A stretch of DNA of 64,000 nucleotides, taken from NCBI GenBank assembly GCA_002682825.1, contig NOKP01000015.1, positions 806,001 through 870,000 on the forward strand, in the 5' to 3' direction. This document shows, one piece after another, positions 1-12,826 of this stretch (within the stretch, counting starts at the first letter, position 1; every line of letters starts with the position of its first letter). The position numbers and the translations under genes were made by a program. The notes below the pieces were generated by a model that was not told the DNA's origin, did not search any database, and worked only from the letters and a program-made list of their open reading frames with translations. The DNA comes from Neonectria sp. B-13. Its lineage: Eukaryota; Ascomycota; Sordariomycetes; Hypocreales; Nectriaceae.

Positions 1-834
1 GGCCGTTGCCTGTGATAAATTTGCCCGCACAACACTCATAACTGCTACGTTCCGCTCTGTTGGCACTCGAAACCTAGACTGAACAGCCGTATTTGGCTAG
101 GATGATCTTAATTTGTTTAACTGTTTTAAACTCATTGTGTTTTCTTAGTGCCCTATACTAACGGTTTATCAGTGTTGCAAGAAAGACGATCTCGCGGAGT
201 TAATTCTACTGGCACAACTCCGGCGCCGACGATGCCTGGGACGTGTCGTCAGCCATGGCCCGCTTCCTCGGCGTGTCGTGTGGTGGGCCATGATAATAAA
301 GTGGCTGCATTCACCGGGCGTTCACCATTCACCGTTCACCATTCACCTGGCAACCAACATTCACCATTCACCGGGCATTCACTACTCACCATTCATCATT
401 CACCAGTCACCATTCACGCTTTATAACCTACTTCTTTTCCCACTTCCCGTCACATTTCCTCCTTCATCCACATAATGCTTTCTTCTTCTCTCTCAACAAT
501 CTACGCGACGCCATGGAAGCCGCAAGAGGGTCAGTTCTTCTGTATCCGCTTCTGGCGGAGGACAAGTCGCGCACCCCTCAATGGTATTGTGTGCTGCATT
601 GCACAACCGCAGCGCACTTCCAGTTTAGTCATGTGCCCGAGCCATTCACTACCAAGCTACGGGCCTCGTTCCGGGTGTGGAAAGGGACGTGCTCTTTAGC
701 AGTCGCCTGGAGGCTCCATGGATTTAACTTCTCTGGTACCGTTGATTAGCGGTGCGCGGGTTCTGTATCCTCTTGCTCTCCATGTCGAGTCGACGCCTTC
801 CAGAATCGCAGCTGCTCTTCGGAACTGGGGATAA
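1..834. other. Left-edge non-coding region with minisatellite
   Basis: No convincing gene is seen. A short degenerate tandem repeat lies at about 310-417 (separate entry). A 38-codon ATG-initiated frame runs 718-834 (begins MDLTSLVPLI) and its TAA stop is immediately followed by the proposed ATG of the next gene at 835; it may be an upstream ORF in that gene's leader. Confidence 0.5.
310..417. repeat. TTCACCA-type minisatellite
   Basis: About a dozen imperfect copies of a 7-mer close to TTCACCA, interspersed with TTCACCGGGC variants, run in tandem. This is directly visible. No function is suggested; it sits about 300 bases upstream of the 718 uORF. Confidence 0.8.
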
Positions 835-2157
835 ATGTTTGGATGGTTCTTCTCCTGTCTTCATCTTCTCGTTTCGCCCCGCACCTTGGACGCAGCAGGT
901 GTTCTGTAAGTGCGTCTCCTGCCATAGAAGGTTATCTAACGTTTTGTTTCTCTCAAGCAGGGCCCCAATTCCCTTTCCTGGATCGACGGAACCACCCCCT
1001 GAGCGCATCTCAATAGAGGCCAACCCGGCCGTCATTTCTTGGCTCGATGCCTCCCATAAGACACAATACCTTTTCCAGGGTAACAAGGACGAATCGCGCC
1101 AAGTGACCTTCTCCATGTACTACGACAGCGAGGCCAAGACCGCCCTTTTCAGGATTCGACTGCCGATTGAACTGAAGGCATTGCCCAACAAGAAGACGCC
1201 ATTGTTTCTGTGCATCCACCCCGAGCAGGTCACGTCCTTGACTCACCAAGGTCTTGACCCCGACGAGACGCCCGAACAAGTGCGCCAAAAGCTTGAGAAT
1301 GGCGCCGTTTGCATCAAGTTTCAGCTGAGTAAATGCCCAGACATGATCGTTCCCAAGTCGCTTTTAGTACCTATGAGGCAAAAGGACCACGGTGAAAAGC
1401 TAGAGGCCTTGAAGCAACTCGCTCAACAAACCGCTCTGGATGTCTACATAGACTGCAACATTCTACCAGACGCCCAAGCTCGGATTCTTTGCAACATAGT
1501 CCTTGATCCCAAAATCAGGACAACTTGGAGGGACGACCATCTCTCCCGTCTCTACGGATCCAAGGGCGCCAAGTTTTGGTCATATCCTAAAGACCTGCCG
1601 ACAACTTCACCTCCATCGTACAAGGAGGCAATACCTGCACCACCGCTCCTCGACGAAGAGGGTAAGATTATTGCTCCCCGACTCTCAACCCTACACTGTT
1701 CCTTGTATCGTTGTGCTGACATACTCCAGAAGCTACCACGACAGATGTCGGGGCTGTGCCCAAGAAGCGACGGAGAAGTAGTGAAGGAGACTCACATGAT
1801 ATTGGGTTTACCATGCTCAAGACCGTCGAGATGCTACTCGTCAAACACGAGAAGATCTTCCAACACGGGGTCGAACAGGCCAAGGATGAAATTCTGGCGC
1901 ACATCGACAAGCGATTCGACGATCTCGACACATACAGGCAGGAGGAGGTGGACGACAAGTTGTCCGAGATGGACAAAGAAATCTACGACGCGATGGCGAC
2001 GAAGGTTGACGAGGACAACCTGGACGAGATCAAGCTGGAACTCCAGGATTATGTGAAGGAGGAGGTAAAGGAGATGCATGATAAGCTGGTGAAGCGCCTC
2101 AAAGGGTCGTCGTGGAATCTGGACATGGACAGCGGCAGCGACAATGATGATAATTAA
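835..2157 (+). CDS. Conserved hypothetical fungal protein, coiled-coil C-terminus
   Basis: I do not recognise the family. The best model has three exons, 835-905, 961-1661 and 1730-2157 (399 residues). Intron 1 (906-960) has a GTAAGT donor, a CTAAC branch site and a CAG acceptor after a pyrimidine tract; intron 2 (1662-1729) restores frame exactly into a lysine/arginine-rich PKKRRR stretch that could be a nuclear localisation signal. The middle of the protein is a compact region rich in beta-like segments (around ISWLDASHKTQYLF and FRIRLPIEL). The last 120 residues are highly charged and heptad-like (ILAHIDKRFDDLDTYRQEEV), ending in an acidic DMDSGSDNDDN tail, so a coiled coil is likely. The start is the weakest point: ATG 835 directly abuts the stop of an upstream frame. 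The exons downstream of 961 are much more certain than the first exon. Confidence 0.7.
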
Positions 2158-4438
2158 TTGGAACGGGGACGGATGGGTTGGCCAAGATGGGAAGGAAATC
2201 AGGAATGATACCCCTATGTCGCAGCGCACAGCTTTGTTTGTTTTGGAGTTAAAGAGGCGAGATTGGATTCAGGTCTGGAGGGTTTATGGAGGAGAACGGA
2301 GAATGAATTTCACTGTGCTTTCCATGTTGTGTTGTGGCCTGTGCAATGTGAAATGAGAGTGAGAGAGGGTCAACACTCCGCGAAACAATCGGTCCATTAG
2401 GATCTGTATCATGAAAGGAGCCAAGAGGACTATCTGATAATCCGATATAACTAGCAGATCCATTATCGCAGCGAGGGTTTGTCTACCCCACTGGCGGTGC
2501 GTGCAGATAAAACCTTGTGTTGCGATCGTCGTCGTGGGCTTTCAAAAAGGACGCATGTCCGCGTCGACATTCTATTAGACCAGACTAGCAACCATACCTG
2601 GCCTTGGATAATGGCAGTGATGGTCGTGATGAAGGAATACTACGGTTTAGGCGGGAAACAATAGTTTACATACACGCAGGCATCTGGATGATGCTTTCAA
2701 CTCATGGGTATTTGTACATTGGCCGAGTTCCTCAGAGCTTCACTTACAGAATTGCTGCATTGGGGTCAAGTACTAGTCTATATTCGGGACAGTCGTACCA
2801 TCATCCTTGCCGTCTTACCTTGTATTGTTGGTTTTGCAACGTAGTGAATTCTGGCCTTTGCGGAAGGGGCTGATTTGGCTGGCGAACGATCGTGTGTACC
2901 CTAGGCATTCCCACTAAACCTGACTTAGTGACAGCGCAGTGCCAAAGCTGTGTTCTGCAATTTAGGTGCAAGGAAAACGGCGCCCTCTCACATTGGGCTC
3001 CTATGCTGTCAGAAATCGTGGCGGTGATGACAATCAAGGTGAAGACTGCAAAGTAAATGAGCGAGAGGGCATGTTCAAAGAAGACCCCTGGTACTCGTTG
3101 CTGGATGGCCGTGTGGATAGTTCCCTGCACCGCATCAGGGCTTGGCGAGAGGGTTGCTTATGTGTGTTCCAAAGTGGAGAGACGCAATGCGCGGTGATAG
3201 CCATGAACCGATGTTGGAAGCCAACGGACGTTAATATTCCCACGCGCACAAGTCAGGCCAAGACATCTGAAGATATTTATCAGTATCCCTGCAAGAGACG
3301 CTCCTTTCTGCGGCCTTGATCAAGCCCGTGCAAACCTCATCCTGGCAAAGAGGAAACGGTATGTTCCTCGGCGAGCCAATAAAAGATGCCGGACCGAGGC
3401 ACCTGATACTGGACTGTCCAGATGACAGTGCGCAGAATCTACCGTGCCTCGGTCAGCGCCGCGGTGAATCAAACCCGATTATCGTGATGGTTCTCACCGG
3501 CATTTGAAGTCCGGCGCGTTGGCGGTGTTGCTTTCCCTGTGGAGGACAGGTTCCGACCCATTCAGAGAAAGGGAAAAATCTTCAGGCTTGGGTAGCCGTC
3601 GGTATGTCAAAGAAGAAAATAGAGAAATGGTTGAAAGAGAGTTATTATGAGGCTACTTCGTAACAATAGAAAACACCACCAAGCTCAAGTTCGTCCTGTG
3701 CAACCTTACGTGAGGTGCAGACAAATGCAAAAACTGTTCCAAGGCGGAAGGAACTGCAATCCCATATCCCACCACCAGCTGTGCAAGGCACTAGTCCGCA
3801 GTGGACTACCAAATGGGCCCTAACCACGGATGTGCTTCTGCCAAACCCTCTTAAAAGGCATTTAGAACTGGAAGGACATGACGCACCTTCACCGAGAACC
3901 CGTCATTAGCCGCACGAGAGAGCAGAGAGAGCCCTGCTTGGCCCTGCAGAGGCCCTGCAGAGACCCTCCAGGGCCCCTCTAAAAGTGCTCTAGAGGACCT
4001 CTAATACGTAAAGACCCTCTAAAACGACCTGCTGAGTGGCTCTCGCTCGCCGAGGCGTCGCCGAGACGGGCATTTGGGGCATTTGGGGCATTCTGGGTGC
4101 ATCAAACCGTCAAGCCACTGTCAAGGCGGCAACGGTCGGAACAATAGTAGCCGGCTGCCGACTCTCGGCACAACAGTCTCCGTGACCTTCCGTAGCGGCA
4201 GGGCACTTCACAGCGCATCCCTTTTGGGTAAGGTGTTGCCACGGGACAATCTTGGTACGAACCTCCCGAGCTCTTGGGTGTCATCGACGTTTTTCCCTCC
4301 CACTGCAAGCTCCTTTCAAGTTGACCCAACAAATCACCTGCTCATCCCTCTCCCCTTTGAGCTTCGAGATCCAAGATCGCAGCCTTGGTCCTGAAGTTAT
4401 CCTCTCTCTTCCAATCCTTCCTCCTCCTCACAGCCATC
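2158..4438. other. Intergenic region, no supported gene
   Basis: Only short, compositionally random frames occur on both strands. The stretch at about 3925-4060 contains repeated CCCTGCAG, GACCCTC and CTCTA-type words; 4070-4095 has three copies of GGCATTTGGG-like sequence. The last 100 bases are CT-rich and are probably the leader of the succinyl-CoA ligase gene. Confidence 0.5.
3925..4060. repeat. Degenerate GC-rich direct repeats
   Basis: GGCCCTGCAG occurs almost twice in succession, followed by several ACCCTCTAAA / GACCTCTAA-like words, several of them overlapping partial palindromes around CTCTAGAG. The stretch is non-coding and of unknown origin. Confidence 0.45.
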
Positions 4439-5690
<1,252 letters not shown>

Positions 5691-6418
5691 CTTAATCATC
5701 CGTTTCCTTCTTGTTTCGACTTGCCCGTTGGGCAGTCCGGCGGGGGAGGGAGAGCTAGAGCTTGGTAGAGTCCGGTCAGACGCCGAGGACTACCCACTGT
5801 GGGCTGGTTGCATTTGTCCCGTGATTTCCGTCGTAACCTGATAGAACAAGGATTGGTCTTGCGGACGCTGGATTGCGAACGCCATCGCATTTGGGCGCGT
5901 GTACATCCATACACGCCATACAAGGTCTTATTTAAATTACTGTGAGCGGGTTTCACCATACCACGGAGTAGAATGAAAAGCAGGCGTCAAAAGTAAACTT
6001 GCATCAAAACTCTCCCTCAAGATATGTTGTTGAGTGTGGGTCGTTGAGTGTGGGCAGTGAAGCGTGTAGTGGTATGGAGTTCATCTGATTCTACAAAGGC
6101 TTGGGATATCCACTTAAACGCCGAATCGCAAATATGCTGTCCCCCTCCCTTCCTTCGGAGACATTCGTTCGTAGTCTCATGCACGGTCGCTAGTATCCGT
6201 ACTCCACTACCTCCCCTTCCTGTTGCTCAAGTCCTTTGGACTGGGCTGTATATACAGATGGCAGTCATCAGGGTTTCCCAACGACCTGTCTAATGCGCAA
6301 AAACCAAAACTCCTCTTTCCATGCATGCGGTTTCGTGTCCTAGCAAGTCTGAAGCCCTACTCTTCTGTTTGTCAAGCTGCTTGTTCGTTGTGTCCTGTAT
6401 GAAGGTCGGCCCGAGTGC
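5691..6418. other. Convergent intergenic region
   Basis: This lies between the stop of the succinyl-CoA ligase gene (plus) and the stop of ubc1 (minus). It should hold both 3' untranslated regions. I see no further gene or strong structure. Confidence 0.6.
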
Positions 6419-7289
6419 TTATTGCTCGCCGAGAAGGCGGGCGGTGATGTCTCCCATGTAGGCTTCTTCAAGCTCGTAGTCCTGGCCACCGTTACGGTCG
6501 ATGCCCACGAAGACGAAGGCGTCGACTACTGCATCGACGTCGAAGCCCATGTTGACGAAGCGGTCGACGAGATCCCTGTTGTATCCCAAGTATCTAATGC
6601 CACCTCGGTTAGCCGCCTATACAACCCTAGGCCAAGGCAAGCTGATCTAGGGAGCAAAACCTGGGCCCACGGGCTCTGGGAACATACCTGTTGTCGTTGC
6701 TGGCCACCGTCGCACTTGTCTGGCCATCGCTCTTCCACTTGCTGAGGTCGACATCGCGCTGCGGAGCACCGGCGTACTTGACAGCCCACTCGTGGGCCTT
6801 GAGGGCGAAGGCTTCCGGGTGATCGATGAGCATCTTCGCAACCTCGGCGTCCTGCGGGTCCTTGGGGTTGGGAAACTCGAGGAGCATGCGAAGGGAGAGC
6901 AGGGCGGTCTTGATGGTCTGGACGGGAGACCAGCCGGAGCCGAGGGTGTCGAGGCAGATGGCGCCCTGGTAAGCAGCAGTCGCGGTCAGTCGAGGGCCCT
7001 CTCTTTCTCTATCTCAAGGCAGGGGTACACATACTGTCTGGCTGCTGACGTTGGGATGCCATATCTTGGTGTCGAATTTTATGGTCGGGCTCTTGAAGGG
7101 ATAGGTAACGGGGATCTGGATGTCGACCTGGAACGTGCCGCCCGCGTAGGGAGTGTCGGGGGGCGCGGGAAAGGTGCCCTTGAGGTGTGTGACGTCGCCT
7201 TCCGACACGGCCGTCGCATACACGCCCGAGCTATCGCGGTCGGCCTGGATGTCGGCGAGCTCCTTCATGAGACGGCGTTCTCGACTCAT
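6419..7289 (-). CDS. ubc1: Ubiquitin-conjugating enzyme E2, Ubc1 type with C-terminal UBA domain
   Basis: A class II E2 that accepts ubiquitin from E1 and builds chains (K48-type in the yeast homologue) for proteasomal degradation. Exons on the minus strand: 7289-7035, 6965-6688, 6593-6419, with all junctions in phase, giving 235 residues. Residues 1 to about 150 are the UBC fold (HLKGTFPAPPDTPYAGG, YPFKSPTIKFDTKIWHPNVSS), with catalytic Cys89 in GAICLDTL. The tail carries a UBA-like segment, YLGYNRDLVDRFVNMGFDVD, before the C-terminus. The UBA domain separates Ubc1 from the other E2s. Yeast Ubc1 is 215 residues, so the length fits. The start is the only ATG compatible with the conserved MSRERRLMKEL beginning. 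It is divergent from the proteasome gene rpt2, 1.57 kb away. Confidence 0.93.
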
Positions 7290-8859
7290 CTTGACGTTCT
7301 CTTTGGCAGCGGTGGTGGGGGCAGTGCGGGGTGGGATGACGGGACAGAAGTGGAAGATGTTGGTTCGTCGGGTTCGGTTCTCGTTGTCAGTTATATTGCT
7401 GGTGGGCGGAGAAAGACTGGAAGTGGTGCTTATAATTTCGGGGGGAAGGCAAAGAGAGGAGAAGACGGATGGGTTTTGGCGGTTGGTGGCAAGCTTAGTT
7501 TGTGTCTAGGCGTGCTGGCTGGCATGGATTAAATGCAGCTGGAAAGCCATGGGTGGGCAGTGAGCGTCAGTAGTCGCCAGCGGTCGTTAGTGAGCGTCAG
7601 TGATGGCCGACGGTCCACGGCTGCACAGGGCAGGCTGTCCACGGGGCTATCAATAGATGGGCAGGTGGATGGGGGGGTTCCATTCCATCCTTGCTCCCGC
7701 CCTTGTCCGCCTCCATCAGCGTCGCCTTATTACTGTCGTCTCGTCATAGCCAGGGAAAATGGTTGCAACCGCACGCCTGCAACTTGCCCGTCCCAGCGGC
7801 TGATGCACCTGGAGAGGGCGCTAGCCTCTAGCGTGCTGCGGGGCGGGGCCACCGTCCAGCTGGTCGGCACCACTACCACGTTCGGGATTGGGGCATGAGG
7901 AGGAGATGTAACAAAGAGCCGCCACGCATTGTTCTGTTATTCGGGGACGGAAATTGGACCGGGAGGGTTTTGTGTGAGGGTGTACTGAGTCGAGGTGCCT
8001 TGGGCTGAGGTGCTATGAGCTGGCGATGACGAATGGATCTAGACGCGGACTTCATCGATGCTGCGCTCACCGGGTGAAGCCTAGCCGGCCGCCTTGGCCG
8101 AAGTATCACGGTTCAGTGCTAATGCAGCATGAATTCCAGTGCTGGGAGCTCTAGGTTCAGGGTGACAGCTTGTAAACAGAAAGCGACGTATTACTTCAGG
8201 ACGAGTCATCGTGCTTTGTTGCTCGCTCGAAATGTCTCTCTTGGAGGACCAGTTAGAGGGCTCGTCAACGGCATCTATACGATGGTTAGTAGTGGAAGTT
8301 CGGGGCTGGTGAGTTGCGCTGATCAACACACCCTACTGCGCCTTCAAGTTGCATGAATATGGGTTGTCTGTACGGAGTATGGTACACTCGGTTCTTCCCC
8401 GAGCCTTGGCTATCTCGCTAGAGTTGAATGTGGTTTGGAAAGTCCATGTTATCAGCTCTCGAAGCCCAAATGGCAGTATCCAGCCCACAATTTGACAGCA
8501 AAGAATTGAGCAGCATTTACTCCCATCCGCATTATTGTTCGAAGAGGATGTTTTAGTTTCATCCACTTGACCTCTCTCGGCGGCTGGTTTCGCCTTTGTT
8601 GCAGTTTACCTTAGAACCGGAGGGTCACGTGCACTGGCGGCAACTCGGGCACGTGACCCGCTATTCGAGCTGTCGTGTTTCCTGGCGCCTGATTGTAGCG
8701 CCTCGCTTTCATCATCACTAAGCTGGCCTGGGCACGACCTCGACCTTCTATCAACATCCAACCTCCCTTTACCACCGCTACCGAACCACATCCGACCACA
8801 CAACCTCCGCTTCATCTCGAACGCACAGAACCTAAGCTCGCAGAGCTTGGCCAGACAAG
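7290..8859. other. Divergent promoter region between ubc1 and rpt2
   Basis: No supported coding sequence is present. Both genes are transcribed away from here. The half near rpt2 contains a perfect inverted repeat with two CACGTG boxes (separate entry). The remaining frames on both strands lack conserved features. Confidence 0.55.
8622..8659. promoter_or_regulatory. Inverted CACGTG pair upstream of rpt2
   Basis: GGGTCACGTGC at 8622-8632 is mirrored exactly by GCACGTGACCC at 8649-8659, an 11-bp perfect inverted repeat with a 16-base spacer containing TGGCGGCAAC. It lies about 200 bases before the rpt2 ATG. CACGTG is the core recognised by bHLH factors. The spacer resembles, imperfectly, the yeast proteasome control element GGTGGCAAA bound by Rpn4. 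The regulatory role is inferred. Confidence 0.55.
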
Positions 8860-10388
8860 ATGGTAAGCTTCCCTGGCTGAATCTATACTATTGCAGGTGT
8901 TGACAACAGCTCTTCAGGGTCAAGGGCAATCTGGCATGGGAGGAGATGGGAGAGAAGACAAGGACAAGAAGGCAAGTGAATTGTGCCCCAGACTCACCAG
9001 ATCGGCACCCTAACACCTTCGATAGAAGGATAAGCCCAAGTACGAGCCTCCGCCACGGCCAACGACCCGCGTCGGTCGCAAGAAGAGAAAGGCTGGTGGT
9101 GGTACCGCCGCCGCCAAGCTCCCCGCCGTCTATCCTACCAGCCGATGCAAGCTCCGTCTTCTTCGAATGCAGCGAATCCACGATCACCTCTTGCTTGAGG
9201 AGGAGTACGTCGAGAACCAGGAGCGCCTGCGCAAGGCCAAGGCCGCTAAGGAGGGTGCCGTCGCTGGCCCCGACGCCGATGTCGACCGGTTAGCCGATGA
9301 GCGTGGTCGTGTCGACGACATGCGTGGAAGCCCCATGGGAGTTGGAACCTTGGAGGAGCTGATTGACGACGACCATGCCATCGTCAGCAGTACAACCGGC
9401 CCCGAGTACTACGTCAGCATCATGAGCTTCGTCGACAAGGACCTGCTCGAGCCCGGGTCCAGTGTCTTGTTGCACCACAAGAGCGTGAGCATCGTCGGTG
9501 TGTTGACAGATGATGCCGATCCCATCGTCAGCGTCATGAAGCTAGACAAGGCGCCTACAGAGTCATACGCAGATATTGGTGGTCTGGAGCAGCAGATTCA
9601 GGAGGTCAGAGAGTCGGTGGAGCTGCCACTGCTCCATCCGGAGCTTTACGAGGAGATGGGTATCAAGCCGCCGAAGGGTGTCATCCTTTACGGTGCTCCC
9701 GGAACCGGAAAAACGCTACTTGCCAAGGCCGTCGCCAACCAGACTTCTGCCACTTTCCTGCGTATTGTGGGCAGTGAGCTGATCCAGAAGTATCTCGGTG
9801 ATGGTCCGCGACTAGTGCGACAGCTTTTCCAGGTAAGTCATCTCGGCATGCTCGCTATGCATATATACTAATGACCTTTAGGTTGCGGCCGAAAATGCCC
9901 CTTCCATCGTCTTCATTGACGAGATCGATGCCATTGGTACGAAGCGATACGATTCCACCTCCGGCGGCGAGCGAGAAGTGCAGCGAACTATGCTGGAGCT
10001 TCTTAACCAGCTCGATGGTTTCGACGACCGCGGCGACGTCAAGGTCATCATGGCCACCAACAAGATCGAGACCCTAGATCCAGCCCTGATCCGACCCGGA
10101 CGTATTGACCGAAAGATTCTGTTTGAGAACCCCGACCAGAACACGAAGCGAAAGATCTTTACTCTGCACACATCCAAGATGAGCCTGAACGAAGATGTTG
10201 AGCTGGAAGAGTTCATCTCGCAGAAGGACGACCTTTCGGGTGCTGACATCAAGGCCATCTGCTCCGAGGCTGGTCTGCTGGCGCTCCGAGAGCGCCGCAT
10301 GCGGGTCCAAATGGCAGATTTCCGGTCGGCACGCGAGAGAGTGCTACGCACGAAGCAGGAGGGTGAGCCGGAGGGTCTGTATTTGTAA
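8860..10388 (+). CDS. rpt2: 26S proteasome regulatory ATPase Rpt2 (subunit 4)
   Basis: An AAA+ subunit of the 19S base that unfolds substrates and opens the 20S gate. Exons: 8860-8862 (only the ATG), 8918-8971, 9026-9832, 9882-10388, giving 456 residues. Intron 2 (8972-9025) uses a GC donor (GCAAGT) with a CTAAC branch site; reading through it gives a stop, so it must be spliced. The assembled N-terminus is MGQGQSG, the N-myristoylation site typical of Rpt2. Next come a coiled coil ([18 protein letters not shown]), an OB domain, Walker A GAPGTGKT at about 242-249, Walker B FIDEID at about 299-304, and the arginine-finger region RPGRIDRKI. The C-terminal LYL is an HbYX motif that docks into the 20S alpha ring and opens its gate. 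The family assignment is secure. Confidence 0.95.
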
Positions 10389-10881
10389 TGTATCACCGTG
10401 TATGGGTTGGCGAGATAGACGATGATGGAGGTTTAGCCTCTTAATGAGGAATAGAATACTGCGGCGGACTTGGTATTCACTTGCTTTCGAACCCTGTGTG
10501 ATGATCACTTGTAATGTCGCTTCTGCGTTGCCTGAGTCTTGGGGATCATATCCCAAGCCACATTGTGATAATTTAGGGCGAAGGGCAGACAACATGGTGA
10601 GGAAGAGAATCCCGATTAATGATTATTCTGCGTTGTCATCCATATGCCAGATGACAATCGTAAGCCCTAGTCCCAGGATCCCCTTCATTTTGATCAATCC
10701 GCAAAGCAATTAGCCAGCCGAACCCGGCTGGACGAAAACCGTGAACACTCCTTGGGTATCCCGTGCCTTCAGCGGCGGTCGTAATCATCAAAACCAAACC
10801 CATTCCATCCATGTCCTCCCAAACCATCCCACCCGGCCATTGCCAATTATCAACCAAAGCACATTATAAACAAATCATCCA
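10389..10881. other. Convergent intergenic region
   Basis: Between the stop of rpt2 (plus) and the stop of the promethin-like gene (minus). It is taken up by the two 3' regions. I see nothing else. Confidence 0.6.
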
Positions 10882-11420
10882 TCAGTTGACGCCATCCACG
10901 GTGCCTTCCTTCTTCACGACATATACGCTCCTGTCATCCGTATGAACGCCAATGGGGGCGTGGTTGTATAGCCACCGGGCGACGAGGAAGCTCCCGACGG
11001 CCCAGCCCCAGATGAGGACGGCAATGGACGAGGTAAGGAGCAGCGTGGGCACAAGCACCATGAAGGCGACGCTGATCCAAAACAGCGCAAAGACGAGGGC
11101 GACGCCGAGGGAGAAGGCGACGGTGGAGAGCGAGAAGGTGGCGAAGAGGAGGACGGGGAGGAAGGAGAACAGAAACTGTCCCACGATGAAGGACTAGGAA
11201 GCGCATGTCAGTGATGGTTAGCTTCGGAGATGGGACGTTGGCTTACGAAGAGGATGGGTCGGGCCGCGGCGAACTCGGCCGTCTGGTCGTATGCGCGCTG
11301 GCGGGACGAGGGCGACACGACACGGTCGAGGGAGCGCTGGGCGTACGAGTACAGCCCGGAGGCTTTCTCGCCGGCGACGGCGGCGATGTCGCCGTGGTGG
11401 TCGGCGGTTGAGGCGGGCAT
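10882..11420 (-). CDS. Small multi-pass membrane protein, promethin/LDAF1-like
   Basis: Two exons on the minus strand, 11420-11247 and 11193-10882, joined in phase across a 53-nt intron with a GTAAGC donor; 161 residues. The first 58 residues are soluble and end in TAEFAAARPILF. The second exon is almost entirely hydrophobic up to about residue 140, in closely spaced segments without long loops (FLFSFLPVLLFATF, VALVFALFWISVAFMVLVP, TSSIAVLIWGWAVGSFLVA), followed by a short charged tail. This hairpin-like pattern and length resemble promethin/LDAF1, the seipin partner at lipid-droplet assembly sites (Ldo16/45 in yeast). That link is by pattern only; a reticulon-like or other small ER protein is possible. 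Confidence 0.7.
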
Positions 11421-12826
11421 TGCGAACCGGAGCTTCTTGGAAGAAGTGGCCTTTCAAGTGGAAGAGGTCCGAGGGAATCGGTTGCTACTGTGGGGATGAA
11501 TGCGCGATGGACGGTGGAGCTGTAGAATGTTGATTGAGGGAGGATGGAAGTTGGACTTAGGCTGACGGCCGGAAGTGGGATGCCATGATGCCAAGGGCCA
11601 GAGAAGGAAGCTCGTGGGTAAATGACGTGACGCGTCGTGCATGCCTGTCACGGCGAAGTGACGTGCAGTGCAAGTCGGCGACGGGCTCGCAATTATTCAG
11701 TACTCTAAACATATTCTACAGGTGTGACTTTTATCTAAACATGGGAAGTAAATATCTACTCATTTGTTGGTTAGGCCACGGCTCATCTTGCACCTTTCCT
11801 GGGATCCAGAGTGTTGATCGCTTATCGCGCAAGTAATTTGTAGATACATTCGAGGCAGACGGGAGCTTCCAGATATAGAAGTCCCACTTTTCTTACCCCA
11901 GAAGTAACACCAGCGACTGACTATTTGTATGCGACATACGAATCCATCAACACAATGCTGGCTATTAATAGCAGAATCGCTAGATGCGACACTAATTCCG
12001 TGTTAATTGAGTTGGGTTTCTATATCTCGTATTACGCTTCTGCATATGCTTCATATGGAGGGAGGTACTTAGCTGCTACCCAGTCCAGATCAAAGGTGGA
12101 TTCTCGATCTAATCTAGCTCCAGGTTTTGTAAGATTGGCGAACAAGCTCCACGCATTGCATTTGAAGAACAACCGCCAACCTCAGTTTATCTTCGCTTTT
12201 ATGGGGTATCCTGTTACACCATGGATTGCAAGACCTTCTTTTGGTTTACTTAGCTTTGGGAGGTTGCGATCGCTCGCAGAGTCCAGAGGAACATGTTAGT
12301 CGATCTAGAACGAGAGCAAATGGTTAGTGCCCTTACACCAAACAATGAAACAGCCTATCAACAATGCCATATCATTCTCGGTACAGTCCTTTATCTGTTC
12401 TAGTAACTACCAAACTGCCAAATGGTGAAACATCAGTATTCTGTGTTCACTCTGGGGTCAGTAACCAGGAGGCCTCCTAGCCTCCAAGCTGGGTAAGAAC
12501 ATAGATCCATGGAGGATTCAAACCGTTAAAAGAACCATTTCTTTCTTCTTAACACCTGTTCCGCAGACAAGATAGCACTGTTCCATGCGCTCATCGCTCC
12601 AGTTCCGCACCAGCGTCGAACTTTGCAATCTGAGTGAATGTTTTCCCACATGTCCCGTATCCTGTTCCTGTGTGCATCTTTGATCCTTTTCTTAGACTTA
12701 CCGATTCTCAATATAAATACGACGAATCTCGGCACAAGAAACAAACCTTTCCTAGACACAAACACCCGAAAACCAGTCAGAAAAAACACTTGAGCGTAAG
12801 TTGCAGAAGCTAGCAATCATGCCTAA
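11421..12826. other. AT-richer accessory region, no supported gene
   Basis: The only long frame (about 11925-12299, plus) has no ATG at its start and no recognisable motif. Codon use and base composition drift from the housekeeping region to the left. It may be decayed gene or repeat sequence, but nothing specific can be supported. Confidence 0.45.

Noticed and set aside
11925..12299. 124-codon plus-strand frame in the accessory segment
   Set aside because: It starts with TTG rather than ATG and shows no motif; kept only as a note on decayed sequence.
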